64,000 nucleotides of DNA from Fibrobacter succinogenes (GCA_902762795.1 CACWPM010000018.1:94230-158229); one strand, 5' to 3'; positions 26,164 through 34,985 are shown, numbered from the stretch's first letter. Made by a program: numbers and translations. The notes: generated by a model from the letters alone, not told the origin.

Positions 26164-26302
26164 TCTCGTCTCGTTCCTGTAGATTTATTTCTACGCCGTA
26201 TAATTTAACTTTTTTTCTTAAAATCCCAAAGACTTTTTCAATTCCTTTTTTTTAGAAATACAAATAATATGATGCACCGCACAGTTTAACACAACGATAG
26301 TC

Positions 26303-26331
26303 AAAAGCGAGCACTTCTAAGTGCCCGCTTT
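26303..26331 (-). terminator. Terminator of the SulP gene
   Basis: On the minus strand: AAGCGGGCACTT-AGA-AGTGCTCGCTTTT, immediately after the SulP stop. Confidence 0.75.
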
Positions 26332-26337
26332 GCTTGT

Positions 26338-28248
26338 TTACACTTTCTGACTTTCTTCGATCTTCTTGATGGGTTCGTCCATCATGCGTTCTGCGATAAC
26401 TTCCGGCGTTTCTTCAGCCACTGCGGCATTCGATTCTTCCGGCATCCACGGTCTGTCGAGACTCTTTTCCCAGGACACCGTCGGGGCTTGAACATCTTCA
26501 TGAGAAGCATCTACAATCGGAAGGCCGAGAAGTTCACGAGCACGGTTGAGAGCGGCATCAATGTTACCGAGAGCGTTCTCTTCGCCAAGTTGAGCAAGTA
26601 CACCGGCACGCGTCAAAGCCACCACCGGCTGGGCATGCACGCCACTCAAGAGGAGCTGCGTACCTTCGCTCTTGCAACGCTTGAGCAAGTCTTCAATCAT
26701 GTTGATACCGGCAGCGTCAATGCTAGAGACGCTACGCATACGCAAAATCAAGATCTTCGGCTTTTCGGAAATGCGGTTCATCGTTTCCTTGAACTTATCG
26801 ACAGCGCCAAAGAAGAGCGAACCGGCAAGTTCGTACACAAGCACGCCCTTCGGCACCTGGCGACCGAGACTGTTGCGGGCTGCTTCGTCATCGTCATCCT
26901 TCAAGGCAGAAGAAACTGCTTCGACTTCGGCAACATCGCTCATGCGCTTGATGAAGAGCACTGCGGCAAGGAGCACGCCCACTTCGATAGCGACCGTAAG
27001 GTCGATAATCACCGTGAGGAAGAATGCGACGAGCATCACAGTCACATCACTCTTGGGAGCCTTGAACATCTTGATTACGCTGCGGTAACCGCACATGTTG
27101 AAGGCGACCTGGAAAAGCACAGCGGCAAGGGCTGCCATCGGGATCATTTCGGCATACTTGCCAAGCACGAGCATAATCAAAAGCAAAACGACAGCGTGAA
27201 CAAGGCCAGAAATCGGGCTCACGGCACCGTTACGGATGTTCGTTGCGGTACGGGCAATAGCACCCGTCGCCGGGATACCGCCAAAAATCGGGCTCAAGAT
27301 GTTAGCGACACCCTGACCGAAAAGTTCCGTATTGGAGCGATGCTTTGTACTCGTCATACCGTCAGCAACCACTGCAGAAAGAAGCGATTCGATAGCGCCG
27401 AGCATAGCAATCGTAAGTGCCGGCTGGAACACCTTTTGCATCATTTCGAGGCTGATATTCGGGAGGTGCGGCACCGGGAATCCGCTAGGGATGTGGTTCT
27501 TCATGCCAATCGTCACCACGCCGTGACCGTTCACCGGATCGTCCCAGCCAAGGACCTTCACCATCACCGTTGCAACGATAATCGCAATGAGGGAACCCGG
27601 AACCTTCGTCGTAATCTTCGGCCACAAAATACAGACCGCAAGAGCGACAACGCCCACAATCACGGAATAAACGTTCATGGAACCGAAAGAAGAAACGTAA
27701 AGCTTGATTTTGCCCACGGCGTCAGCCGGGTCAGCCCCCGCAAACGTGAGACCGAAAAAGTTAGGCACCTGACCAAGCGCAATGATAATAGCGATACCCG
27801 CCGTAAACCCGACCGTCACCGGATACGGAATGAACTTGATAATCGCACCGAACTTTGCAAGACCGAAAATGACGAGGAAAATACCGGCCAAGAGCGTTGC
27901 CGAAGCAAGGCCATCGTAGCCGTACTGGCTCACGATGCCGTAGACAATCACGATGAAAGCGCCCGTGGGGCCGCCAATCTGGAAGCGTGAACCGCCCAAC
28001 AGAGAAATGATGAAACCCGCGATAATGGCCGTGTAGAGGCCCTGTTCAGGACCCACTCCAGACGCTATAGCGAACGCAATCGCCAAGGGGAGAGCCAAAA
28101 TGCCGACAATCAAGCCCGACATCAAGTCGCTCGTAAAATCCTTGCGCGTGTAGCCGCGCTTCAGCGAACGGGCGATTTCCGGAGTGATCGTCGAAACGAT
28201 GCCTGCCAAATACTGTTTGACGGATTCCTTGGCGTGAATATCGGACAT
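26338..28248 (-). CDS. SulP-family anion transporter with STAS domain
   Basis: 636-aa inner-membrane transporter of the SulP/SLC26 family (sulfate, bicarbonate or dicarboxylates). Seen: SGLIVGILALPLAIAFAIASG near residue 45, about 12-14 membrane segments to about 435, and a cytoplasmic STAS domain (about 460-580: VYELAGSLFFGAV, ILRMRSVSSIDAAG, LLLSGV). The SSIDAAG Ser is at the site phosphorylated in anti-sigma-antagonist STAS domains. The substrate cannot be told from sequence; bicarbonate or C4 acids are alternatives to sulfate. The Glu/Lys-rich tail is family-variable. Monocistronic, with its own terminator. Confidence 0.88.
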   Translation of the reverse strand: MSDIHAKESVKQYLAGIVSTITPEIARSLKRGYTRKDFTSDLMSGLIVGILALPLAIAFAIASGVGPEQGLYTAIIAGFIISLLGGSRFQIGGPTGAFIVIVYGIVSQYGYDGLASATLLAGIFLVIFGLAKFGAIIKFIPYPVTVGFTAGIAIIIALGQVPNFFGLTFAGADPADAVGKIKLYVSSFGSMNVYSVIVGVVALAVCILWPKITTKVPGSLIAIIVATVMVKVLGWDDPVNGHGVVTIGMKNHIPSGFPVPHLPNISLEMMQKVFQPALTIAMLGAIESLLSAVVADGMTSTKHRSNTELFGQGVANILSPIFGGIPATGAIARTATNIRNGAVSPISGLVHAVVLLLIMLVLGKYAEMIPMAALAAVLFQVAFNMCGYRSVIKMFKAPKSDVTVMLVAFFLTVIIDLTVAIEVGVLLAAVLFIKRMSDVAEVEAVSSALKDDDDEAARNSLGRQVPKGVLVYELAGSLFFGAVDKFKETMNRISEKPKILILRMRSVSSIDAAGINMIEDLLKRCKSEGTQLLLSGVHAQPVVALTRAGVLAQLGEENALGNIDAALNRARELLGLPIVDASHEDVQAPTVSWEKSLDRPWMPEESNAAVAEETPEVIAERMMDEPIKKIEESQKV

Positions 28249-28588
28249 TAAAGGTCTCCCTATATAAAATCGAGACCCAAATTTAGGAATTTACTTCAAT
28301 TTCGTTAAGGGGGGTAAGATTTTTTTATAAAATATTGTTTACGCGAATTAGGTTTTAGGTTACAGGTTATAGGTATTAGGATAAATATCACGAGCTTCGC
28401 TCGTCTTTAAAAGGTGGCGTAGCCAGATTATAAAAACCTAGCCCCTAATACCTAACACCTACAGTACTGTCTGGATCCTCTTCGAGGATGACGCATTAAC
28501 CTCTAAAGTAATCCCGCCGTGGCAAACCACGCATCTACTTTGAGCAACAAGTTTTTCTGTCTACCGTCTACTGCCTACTGTCTACTAA
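28249..28588. other. Gene-free region containing a composite word-repeat element
   Basis: 340 nt. After the SulP promoter region come TTAGG words (28348-28382), the hairpin CACGAGCTTCGCTCGT, the GGTGGCGTAGCC segment, an inverted CCTAATACC array (28437-28461), GGATCC...GAGGATGACG, and CTACCGTCTACTGCC words up to 28588, which touch the next gene's stop. Confidence 0.6.
28345..28465. repeat. Composite word-repeat element, second TTAGG copy
   Basis: Same architecture as 15865-15988: TTAGG array, AT-rich step, GC hairpin with TTCG loop, TAAAA then GGNG-GCGNAGNC segment, AT-rich step, inverted CCTAA array. Hairpin sequences differ while layout is kept. Confidence 0.75.
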
Positions 28589-28930
28589 TTACAACAGTCC
28601 TTTCTTTGCAGATCTCATCAAGTTCTTGACCTGCTTTTTATCCATCGGCGGGACGCGCGTGTCTTCGAAGCGTTTGGAGCGCGGAGCGCAATCTTCGCAG
28701 AGATGCTTTACTACCGTCCCAAAACTAGCGGCTCCATCGGACATGGACATTTCCTTGGATCGGTACGAACGTAATAGAGCTTCCTTGTGGCACTTGTCGC
28801 AAATTCCCATCTTAGGAGCGGCAGGCTCACGGACAGAATTACGTTTCTGCTTGTCCTTTTCGGAATCAATGGAGAAAGCACGGCTCATGGCCGCATTTTT
28901 ACTAGCAAAACGATTGTCAAAAAGACCCAT
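28589..28930 (-). CDS. Small protein with two CxxC pairs, function unknown
   Basis: 113-aa basic protein. AAGGAG stands eight bases before the ATG at 28930. Two Cys pairs, CDKC (with a following His) and CEDC, separated by about 40 residues, could bind one zinc. Lys/Arg-rich ends suggest nucleic-acid contact. Third gene of an operon: the SGNH-like gene ends 2 nt upstream. No family recognised. Confidence 0.65.
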   Translation of the reverse strand: MGLFDNRFASKNAAMSRAFSIDSEKDKQKRNSVREPAAPKMGICDKCHKEALLRSYRSKEMSMSDGAASFGTVVKHLCEDCAPRSKRFEDTRVPPMDKKQVKNLMRSAKKGLL

Positions 28931-28932
28931 AA

Positions 28933-29523
28933 TTACATCTCCTTTAAATCTTCTACAAGTTTTTCTTGCAAATACAGCGCCAAAAGCATGCAACAAAGCG
29001 ATGTCGCTTCACCATTTTCCATGAACAAGCTGCGTCCAAACTTGCCACGCGCCATCTGTTTTTCCTTGAACTCCTCCGCAAATTTCGCAAAATCGAGCAA
29101 AACAATGCGATTTTCATTCATTTTAATAATTTCTCGGATAGACGTATTCAAAAACTCGACTTCGTTGACAGCAATCGGGAACATCTCGCTTGGGATTGTG
29201 AGCAAAAACAGGCGCGATTGCGTCTTATTCACAAGTTCATTCACCAAGAGTAGCAAATGATTGGCTACAGAAGCCCCGTCGGCACCGCCCTGGTTCAGTT
29301 CACGCAGCCCAAGCCCCATGATAATGCGCCCGGCATTTTTGCCAATGACATCTGAAGAAAGGCGCGCCTTGATTTGCGACAAAGATACCGCCACAGGCAC
29401 ATTCAAGGAAAACTGTATAGGGCGGCTGGGTTCCCGGCAAAGCACAGCTTCCACAAAACGGTTCGCCGCTTCGCCCTTGGGCCCGAACATTTCATCGCCT
29501 ATAACTAAAACTCTGTTTTCCAC
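28933..29523 (-). CDS. SGNH-fold-like protein with degenerate motifs, function unknown
   Basis: 196-aa protein. VLVIGDEMFGPKGEAANRF looks like the first SGNH block, but the usual nucleophile Ser is Glu (GDE); IIMGLGLRELNQGGADG stands where the Gly/Asn block would be. If the fold is right it is probably not an active esterase. The middle (LFLLTIPSEMFPIAVNEVEFLN) is typical of SGNH beta-alpha units. It sits between a TusA-like gene and a CxxC protein with almost no spacing, suggesting joint function. Confidence 0.5.
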   Translation of the reverse strand: MENRVLVIGDEMFGPKGEAANRFVEAVLCREPSRPIQFSLNVPVAVSLSQIKARLSSDVIGKNAGRIIMGLGLRELNQGGADGASVANHLLLLVNELVNKTQSRLFLLTIPSEMFPIAVNEVEFLNTSIREIIKMNENRIVLLDFAKFAEEFKEKQMARGKFGRSLFMENGEATSLCCMLLALYLQEKLVEDLKEM

Positions 29524-29532
29524 ATAAACAAT

Positions 29533-30093
29533 CTATACTTTAGAATTCGTTTTGACCACCGAGATTTCCCAATAATTATCTTTTTTTTCACGAGAAAGCA
29601 CTTTATGGCCATCGGCAATAAGCGATCCGGGTACATTTTCGATGGGAGATCCATCGTCAAGCCATATTTTTAGCACCCGGTCCGCCGGATAACCCGACAT
29701 AACGATTCTAGAACGGACTGAATTGAGGGGGCATTTTACGCCACGGAGATCCAGAAGAGAGGGAATTTCGCCCTGAAGCGCAACAGGCAAAGGTAAAGAT
29801 TTCACCTTTTCACAAAAATCCGCAATTTCATCCATGAAATTTTCTGGATTTTCGGACCATTCCCCCACCGGAAATTCAGTAAGTCCGCAACAGACAATTT
29901 TCGAAATAGCCTCTTCGGGAGAAAAAAGCGCCGATGTTCCTCGACGAATCCATTCCACGCAAGCATACATGAGCAATTTACGTAAAGATTCTGTAAAACC
30001 TTCAGTTCCACGGTTCGTTTTGATCCACCGGACTATTGGAGATGTTGAGAAAGATGTTAAATTTTTATTGCGTTCATCTGCGTTTTTTAGCAT
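29533..30093 (-). CDS. Protein with C-terminal TusA/SirA-like sulfur-carrier domain
   Basis: 186-aa protein. Residues about 112-183 match TusA/SirA proteins: LLDLRGVKCPLNSVRSRIVMSG carries the sulfur-accepting Cys in the CP motif, followed by LKIWLDDGSPIENVPGSLIADGHKV. TusA-type domains pass persulfide sulfur to tRNA thiolation, molybdenum cofactor or other acceptors. The N-terminal 110 residues (two Cys in KIVCCGLTEF, helical) are not recognised and may recruit the acceptor. First gene of a three-gene minus-strand operon; the ATG at 30093 has no strong RBS. Confidence 0.65.
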   Translation of the reverse strand: MLKNADERNKNLTSFSTSPIVRWIKTNRGTEGFTESLRKLLMYACVEWIRRGTSALFSPEEAISKIVCCGLTEFPVGEWSENPENFMDEIADFCEKVKSLPLPVALQGEIPSLLDLRGVKCPLNSVRSRIVMSGYPADRVLKIWLDDGSPIENVPGSLIADGHKVLSREKKDNYWEISVVKTNSKV

Positions 30094-30248
30094 AAATCGC
30101 CATTGTAAAAAAGTCTAATCATACCTATGTAAAAATACACTTTCCAAAGCAAAAAATGGGCCAAAATTCCTAAAAAATGTAGCAAAGGTCACATCGCGTT
30201 TCTATATTTGGCCCCAAGCATTCAATAAGTGCAAAGGTATACAGTAGA

Positions 30249-31802
30249 ATGAGTACAATACTACTATACGCAATGTTCGTCGTCTACGTTATCGCAGGCG
30301 TGGGATTGGTGATTTACGGGTTTAGCTGCTACTATAGCATCTACCTATTCCTCAAAAATAGTCGCACGACTCGCCTTTCGGACCGAAAGGCTATCGTGAA
30401 GTACTACCGCGAACATTCCATGGCCGACTTACCCCAAGTCACGACCCAGCTCCCGGTTTTTAACGAAGCCAACTGCGTAGAACGTCTCCTCGAAGCGGTC
30501 TGCGCCATCGATTACCCCAAGGACAAGCACGAAATCCAGGTTCTAGACGACTCCACGGATGAATGTTACGAAGTCACGAAGAAAAAAGTTGCAGAACTCG
30601 CCGCCCGCGGTTACGACATCAAGCTCATCCACCGCACGAACCGCAAGGACTTCAAGGCAGGAGCCCTGAAGGAAGGCATGGCCGTTGCAAAAGGCGAATT
30701 CCTAGCCATCTTCGATGCAGACTTTGTTCCCGAGAAAGACTTCCTCCTGAAGACGGTTCCTTACCTCGTCTTGGACCCGCAAGTAGGACTTGTTCAAGGC
30801 CGCTGGGGTCACTTGAACCGCACTGAATCCGGTCTGACGCTTGCGCAGTCTATCGGCATCGACGGACACTTCGTCATAGAGCAGTCCGCACGCAGCTGGG
30901 GCAAGCTATTCATGAACTTCAACGGTACCGCTGGAGTGTGGCGCAAGGAAGCTATTTACGGCGGTGGCGGCTGGGAAGGCGATACGCTGACCGAAGACAT
31001 GGACCTTTCTTACCGTTCCCAGCTAGCCGGTTGGAAGATGAAATTTGTATTCGATGTGATCGTCCCTGCAGAACTCCCGAACGACATCAACGCGTTCAAG
31101 GCTCAACAGTTCCGCTGGGCAAAAGGCTCCATTCAGACGGCCATCAAGATTTTGCCGAAGGTGCTCCGCTCCAAGGTTCCGTTCCGCGTGAAGATTGGCG
31201 CCATCCTTCATACAACGCACTACTCGATCCACCCCTGCATGTTGTTCACCGCGCTCTGCGCCTGGCCGCTGCTCGCGTTCTTTGAACCGGTCGGACATCT
31301 CCCCACTTGGGCTTACACAGTCGGATTTGCCTTTATCTTCCTCGCGGCAATCGCCCCGTCCGTCCTTTACTTTGTCGCCCAGCGTTGCTCCGGCTACACC
31401 GGTTGGAAGATTCGTTTGCTCTCGCTCCCCATTTTGATGGCTCTCGGTGTCGGTATCGCCGTAAGCAACTCTCGCGCCGTATTCGCCGCTGTTCTTGGAA
31501 CAAAGGGCAGCTTCGTCCGTACCCCGAAGAGCGGTGGAGCCAAAAAGAAAGCAAAGAGCCATTACGCACAAAAGTTCCCGTGGATGGCGCTCATCGAACT
31601 TCTCGTCGGAGTCTACTGCATTTTTGGTTTGCTCGAATATATCAACGCAAGCAAGTACATTATCGGCCCATTCCTTGCACTCTATGCAATCGGTTTCCTC
31701 TCGGTGAGCGTACTTTCCTTTATGCACTACATCAACAACCTGATCGAAATCCGCAGAGCCATCAAGCGCTCTGAAAACGTGGAAGAACAAGCAACGAACT
31801 AA
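30249..31802 (+). CDS. Processive family 2 glycosyltransferase (cellulose-synthase-like)
   Basis: 517-aa membrane glycosyltransferase. One N-terminal membrane helix, a cytosolic GT-A domain with VLDDSTDE (99-106), the DAD metal-binding motif at 156-158, TED at 248-250 and QQFRW at 286-290 (the processive Q-x-x-R-W), then about five C-terminal membrane helices. The set is typical of enzymes making glucans or mannans, or a glycolipid; the product cannot be told. Lys-rich loop SGGAKKKAKSH lies between membrane segments. A weak AAAGGT precedes the ATG. It ends at a strong terminator. Confidence 0.85.
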   Translation: MSTILLYAMFVVYVIAGVGLVIYGFSCYYSIYLFLKNSRTTRLSDRKAIVKYYREHSMADLPQVTTQLPVFNEANCVERLLEAVCAIDYPKDKHEIQVLDDSTDECYEVTKKKVAELAARGYDIKLIHRTNRKDFKAGALKEGMAVAKGEFLAIFDADFVPEKDFLLKTVPYLVLDPQVGLVQGRWGHLNRTESGLTLAQSIGIDGHFVIEQSARSWGKLFMNFNGTAGVWRKEAIYGGGGWEGDTLTEDMDLSYRSQLAGWKMKFVFDVIVPAELPNDINAFKAQQFRWAKGSIQTAIKILPKVLRSKVPFRVKIGAILHTTHYSIHPCMLFTALCAWPLLAFFEPVGHLPTWAYTVGFAFIFLAAIAPSVLYFVAQRCSGYTGWKIRLLSLPILMALGVGIAVSNSRAVFAAVLGTKGSFVRTPKSGGAKKKAKSHYAQKFPWMALIELLVGVYCIFGLLEYINASKYIIGPFLALYAIGFLSVSVLSFMHYINNLIEIRRAIKRSENVEEQATN

Positions 31803-31874
31803 GGCTATTTGTAAGACAAGCAGCTTTAGAAGAAGCCGCAAAACGCAATACAAGACATAAAAGCAATTCAAGAC

Positions 31875-31899
31875 GCCCCGCAGATGCGGGGCTTTTTTT
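31875..31899 (+). terminator. Rho-independent terminator of the glycosyltransferase gene
   Basis: GCCCCGCA-GA-TGCGGGGC stem followed by TTTTTTT. Confidence 0.92.
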
Positions 31900-31932
31900 G
31901 GTTTAGTCATTGGCCATTAGTCACTAGTCATT

Positions 31933-32268
31933 TTAGAATCGCGCGCGAATAGCATCGCGAGATTCGTGGGAAGCGCGGATTGTTTGAATGTCACTGCATT
32001 CACAGGATGCACGAAAAGCCCGAGATTCGCCCAAGGTGGTATCGCAAGGCGGGAGGCCCCGAACAAAGCGAGTCCTGCAACGAAGTTCCTTTATTCGTTC
32101 CAAAGAGAATTGCCCATAGTGAACAACAGTTTCAACAACGCCGCGATGAAACATCGTATAGACATTCAAGGTTGCAGTCGCGAGAATCGAGGCAACAGTC
32201 ATGGCGACAAGCATTTCAAAGAGCGTAAAGCCTTTGGTTAGTGACAATTTCATTCGAGGAAAGATCAT
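31933..32268 (-). CDS. Prepilin-like protein with repeat-derived C-terminus
   Basis: 111-aa (or 106-aa from 32253) pilin-like protein. The class III signal KGFTLFEMLVAMTVASIL, with cleavage expected after Gly and the Glu at +5, is followed by a short globular part. The last 30 residues (SRAFRASCECSDIQTIRASH...) are encoded by degenerate GCGAGATTCG words like those inside hrpA, so the original C-terminus may have been replaced. Last gene of the secretin/pilin operon, 7 nt after the previous stop. Confidence 0.7.
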   Translation of the reverse strand: MIFPRMKLSLTKGFTLFEMLVAMTVASILATATLNVYTMFHRGVVETVVHYGQFSLERIKELRCRTRFVRGLPPCDTTLGESRAFRASCECSDIQTIRASHESRDAIRARF

Positions 32269-32275
32269 CCGAACA

Positions 32276-32728
32276 TCACCGGCAACGAATCAAACGTTTC
32301 AAATAAAAGTTTTCGCAATCCACTACGGCCCACACAAGGGGAGTAAAGCCAGGGACACGGGTTAAACGAACAGACACAGGATGCTGCGGAAGAACAGCAT
32401 TTCTTTTGAAATTCTGTAAATCCAACGAAGAATCCACAGGCAAAGCACCCGTTACGACAATATTCAGCGTCATCACAGTATCGATGCACTTCGGTCGTTC
32501 CATCATTAGAAATTCCATAGTCTGCACGACATCGTAAAACCGTTCCAACCGCAATCTTTCGTCTGCAACTTCCCGATTGAAAAAGCTCAAACAACATAGA
32601 AACGAAGTCGTTCCAACGAGAAAAACAGTGAGAGCCACGCAAACTTCAGGTAAAGTAAAACCCTTTCTAAAATTCACAGTCAGTCCAGCAATAAATACTT
32701 GACCATTTTTAGGGCTTAGGAATATCAT
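32276..32728 (-). CDS. Prepilin-like protein
   Basis: 150-aa protein with a long cytoplasmic leader and the prepilin motif RKGFTLPEVCVALTVFLVG; PilD-type peptidase would cut after Gly. The remainder is a small pseudopilin domain with Cys residues. Start overlaps the previous stop as ATGA, showing translational coupling. Probably a minor pilin or pseudopilin (PilV/GspI-like), but the subclass is uncertain. Confidence 0.75.
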   Translation of the reverse strand: MIFLSPKNGQVFIAGLTVNFRKGFTLPEVCVALTVFLVGTTSFLCCLSFFNREVADERLRLERFYDVVQTMEFLMMERPKCIDTVMTLNIVVTGALPVDSSLDLQNFKRNAVLPQHPVSVRLTRVPGFTPLVWAVVDCENFYLKRLIRCR

Positions 32729-33711
32729 AAACGTTTCCTTTCAAAAACAACAGTTTTCGTTTCCATGCAAAATGGCAACAACGCTTTTGCCGAATCAAGA
32801 AGCAAAGCCGAAGAATCCCGTTCGACAACACCCGATGGCGCAACCGCCAAGCCATCAAAAGTCACCTTATCTCGCAAAGCCAAACGATTCGTTCGATACC
32901 CAACGACAAGAGCTACACTCGGGAAATGTGCCCGTGCATTGCCTGATATTTCAATATTTTGTTTTGAAAGCAAAACACCCGAAAAAGAAATATCACCAGA
33001 AACAAGTACTCCTGCAAGCCCCAAAATTTCCGCAAAACCGACACTCACATTTCCCCGCAAAGAAACAGTTCCTGTCGAATAAATACGAAGCGTATCAAAG
33101 TGGACGGGACCTCTAATTTTAACATCGCCCTCGACATTCGCCATAAAAGAACGGACCGACGGAGATTTATGAACAAATGTATTAAGCCTGCCAAAACCGT
33201 CCAAATCCAAAGTCAAATCACCGGCACTCACATTCAAAGCAACAGATTTGAAGCGGCTCGATGAATCCAGTTCTAACAAGCGAATATTTCCAGAAAGATT
33301 TTTCAATCCATCCGCCTGCAAAATAAGCTCATGTAAATTCTGTTCCAAAGAAACCGCGCAACGCACCCATTCCGAAGTCGAAAAACGTCCATACTCACGT
33401 CCCAAAAGAAACCGAAACTCGTTATTGCCTCCATCCGCAAATTTATTGTTCCGCCCCATCCGCCATTCCATCCAAGGTCCAAGGATTCGCGGTTCTACAG
33501 ATGGCAAATCCGCAAAATACCCTTCCGGATAGCCCTCTAATTTGGCAAGCACAGCGGACTCCGCCCAATACATTTCTTGAGTTTCTTTTGCAACAATCGC
33601 AACCGAACGCCTAAGCGTCCCCGGAATTCGAAGCATCGCCATCAAAAGAAAAGAAAGCACAAGCAACAAGCCTAGCACGAGCAGGAGCACGTTACCGCGT
33701 TTCAATGGCAT
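32725..33711 (-). CDS. PilX-like bitopic protein of the pilus operon
   Basis: 328-aa protein: short basic N-terminus (MPLKRGN), one membrane helix (LLLVLGLLLVLSFLLMAML) and a long periplasmic part rich in beta repeats (GDVKIRGPVHFDTLRIYSTG... VSLRGNVSV... VLVSGDISFSG), suggesting a beta-helix. The N-terminal layout matches PilX/GspK-type minor pilins that lack a canonical GFTLxE. The ATG at 33711 gives a 20-bp overlap with the preceding gene; a start at 33759 would put 16 hydrophilic residues first. Confidence 0.65.
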   Translation of the reverse strand: MPLKRGNVLLLVLGLLLVLSFLLMAMLRIPGTLRRSVAIVAKETQEMYWAESAVLAKLEGYPEGYFADLPSVEPRILGPWMEWRMGRNNKFADGGNNEFRFLLGREYGRFSTSEWVRCAVSLEQNLHELILQADGLKNLSGNIRLLELDSSSRFKSVALNVSAGDLTLDLDGFGRLNTFVHKSPSVRSFMANVEGDVKIRGPVHFDTLRIYSTGTVSLRGNVSVGFAEILGLAGVLVSGDISFSGVLLSKQNIEISGNARAHFPSVALVVGYRTNRLALRDKVTFDGLAVAPSGVVERDSSALLLDSAKALLPFCMETKTVVFERKRL

Positions 33712-34876
33712 AACGAACCTCCTTACGTCCACACAGCAACACGACTTCATCCACCCCAATCCATTTTACGCGATATCGCAATAGCGTATCCCCAAGCGAA
33801 AGTATTTTCGTTTCACCAGTGACCATTTTTACAAGAACCGCCCGCCCGCCCACAATTCCGAGCAACTTGAATTCCGGCGGATTACAACATTCCCCATAAT
33901 TTCGCCGTCCTGCACGCACTTCACCCAAACGCCCCCAAAATTTTCCATGCCCAGGCCCCCATTTTGCGGGAAACAAATCTCGATGACCATTAGCCCAAGC
34001 AAGTTTTTCCAAATCGTGCGCAGAAGGCTGCGATAATTCAACAGGCAAAACCTCAACAACGGCACTTTTCACGAAACGCCCCCCAAGAGCAACGGCAAGC
34101 GCAACGCACAATGCAAATACTACGGCAATTTTCAATATCCACCGGCGTTTTTCGCAAAATTTCATTGACTCACATTTATCTAAATCAACAAGGTGCCAAA
34201 ACGGGGCTTTCGTTCCTGCTCGAAACAATTCTTCCGTATTCGACAAGGTATTGCATTGCACATAAAATTCATTCAAAGCACCAGCATCATTTGCAAACAA
34301 TTCATCCTCATGCAAAAATTTTTTAAACAGAGACACTCGTTTTCGACACTGTTCATCAAAGGACTTGCCAAACCCGCATTCCTCCGACCAGTGGCATAGC
34401 CGTCCGCCCATAAAAACAAGAATATAAAGGCTTTGATTCCAAAGTGCGACAAGCAACAAGTTCCCATCCAAGAAATCAGTTTCAGCGTTTTGCTCACCGG
34501 TAATTTTGTGATTGGCTTCGAAAACATTCACCCATTCGGTCCATGTTCCTCTAAGTATTTTATCTGCAATTGCAAACAGCATCACTTGCTTGGGCAAACA
34601 TCGATCAAATTTTTTACGATAATTTATAAGCATTTCATCGGCAACAGCGACAAGGTAACGATGTCGGCGTCCGTCTGCGGCATTGAAAGAAACGAGTGGG
34701 CAAAAGCAGACTTGGCTTTCTTCGCATTCATACGCATCTCGAAATTCTTCGTCAAAGCGCTTTCGCAATTCCATTTCCGTGGGAGTTTCGTCAAATGCAG
34801 TCGTCACTTCCCACGTCATCATTCGCGCCGAAACAGGCGCTATATGTTTATGCAGAAAAAACATGTTGTTAGTCAT
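33692..34876 (-). CDS. Bitopic pilus/type II secretion assembly protein, probable
   Basis: 394-aa protein. Cytoplasmic N-terminal domain (about 1-255), one membrane helix (about 262-280, ILKIAVVFALCVALAVALGG) and a periplasmic C-terminus ending FKLLGIVGGRAVLVKM...EVRYAIETR, which resembles the GspC/PilP homology region that contacts the secretin. A GspL/PilM-like N-terminus with a GspC/PilP-like end would be a condensed inner-membrane platform protein (inference). No RBS is visible; the start codon lies inside GTTAGTCATTGGTCATTAG words, so the true start may be internal (34822). Confidence 0.55.
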   Translation of the reverse strand: MTNNMFFLHKHIAPVSARMMTWEVTTAFDETPTEMELRKRFDEEFRDAYECEESQVCFCPLVSFNAADGRRHRYLVAVADEMLINYRKKFDRCLPKQVMLFAIADKILRGTWTEWVNVFEANHKITGEQNAETDFLDGNLLLVALWNQSLYILVFMGGRLCHWSEECGFGKSFDEQCRKRVSLFKKFLHEDELFANDAGALNEFYVQCNTLSNTEELFRAGTKAPFWHLVDLDKCESMKFCEKRRWILKIAVVFALCVALAVALGGRFVKSAVVEVLPVELSQPSAHDLEKLAWANGHRDLFPAKWGPGHGKFWGRLGEVRAGRRNYGECCNPPEFKLLGIVGGRAVLVKMVTGETKILSLGDTLLRYRVKWIGVDEVVLLCGRKEVRYAIETR

Positions 34877-34985
34877 TGGTCATTAGTTTCTGGTGGTTAG
34901 CGATTAGGGCTGTAATAGAAACGTTCCCATTACACATCCTGCTTACTAATCACTGTTTACTGATTGCATCCTATCACCTATTACC
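34866..34985. repeat. Word-repeat element, TTAGTCATTGG family
   Basis: Left words GTTAGTCATTGGTCATTAG (34869-34887) and GTGGTTAGCGATTAG; right inverted words TACTAATCACTG and TTACTGATT (34944-34964), continuing to TATCACCTATTACC. It separates the secretin gene from the next operon gene and overlaps that gene's start. Confidence 0.6.

Noticed and set aside
26488..27990. 500-codon plus-strand frame opposite the SulP gene
   Set aside because: Shadow of a clear transporter gene; composition is His/Arg-rich nonsense.
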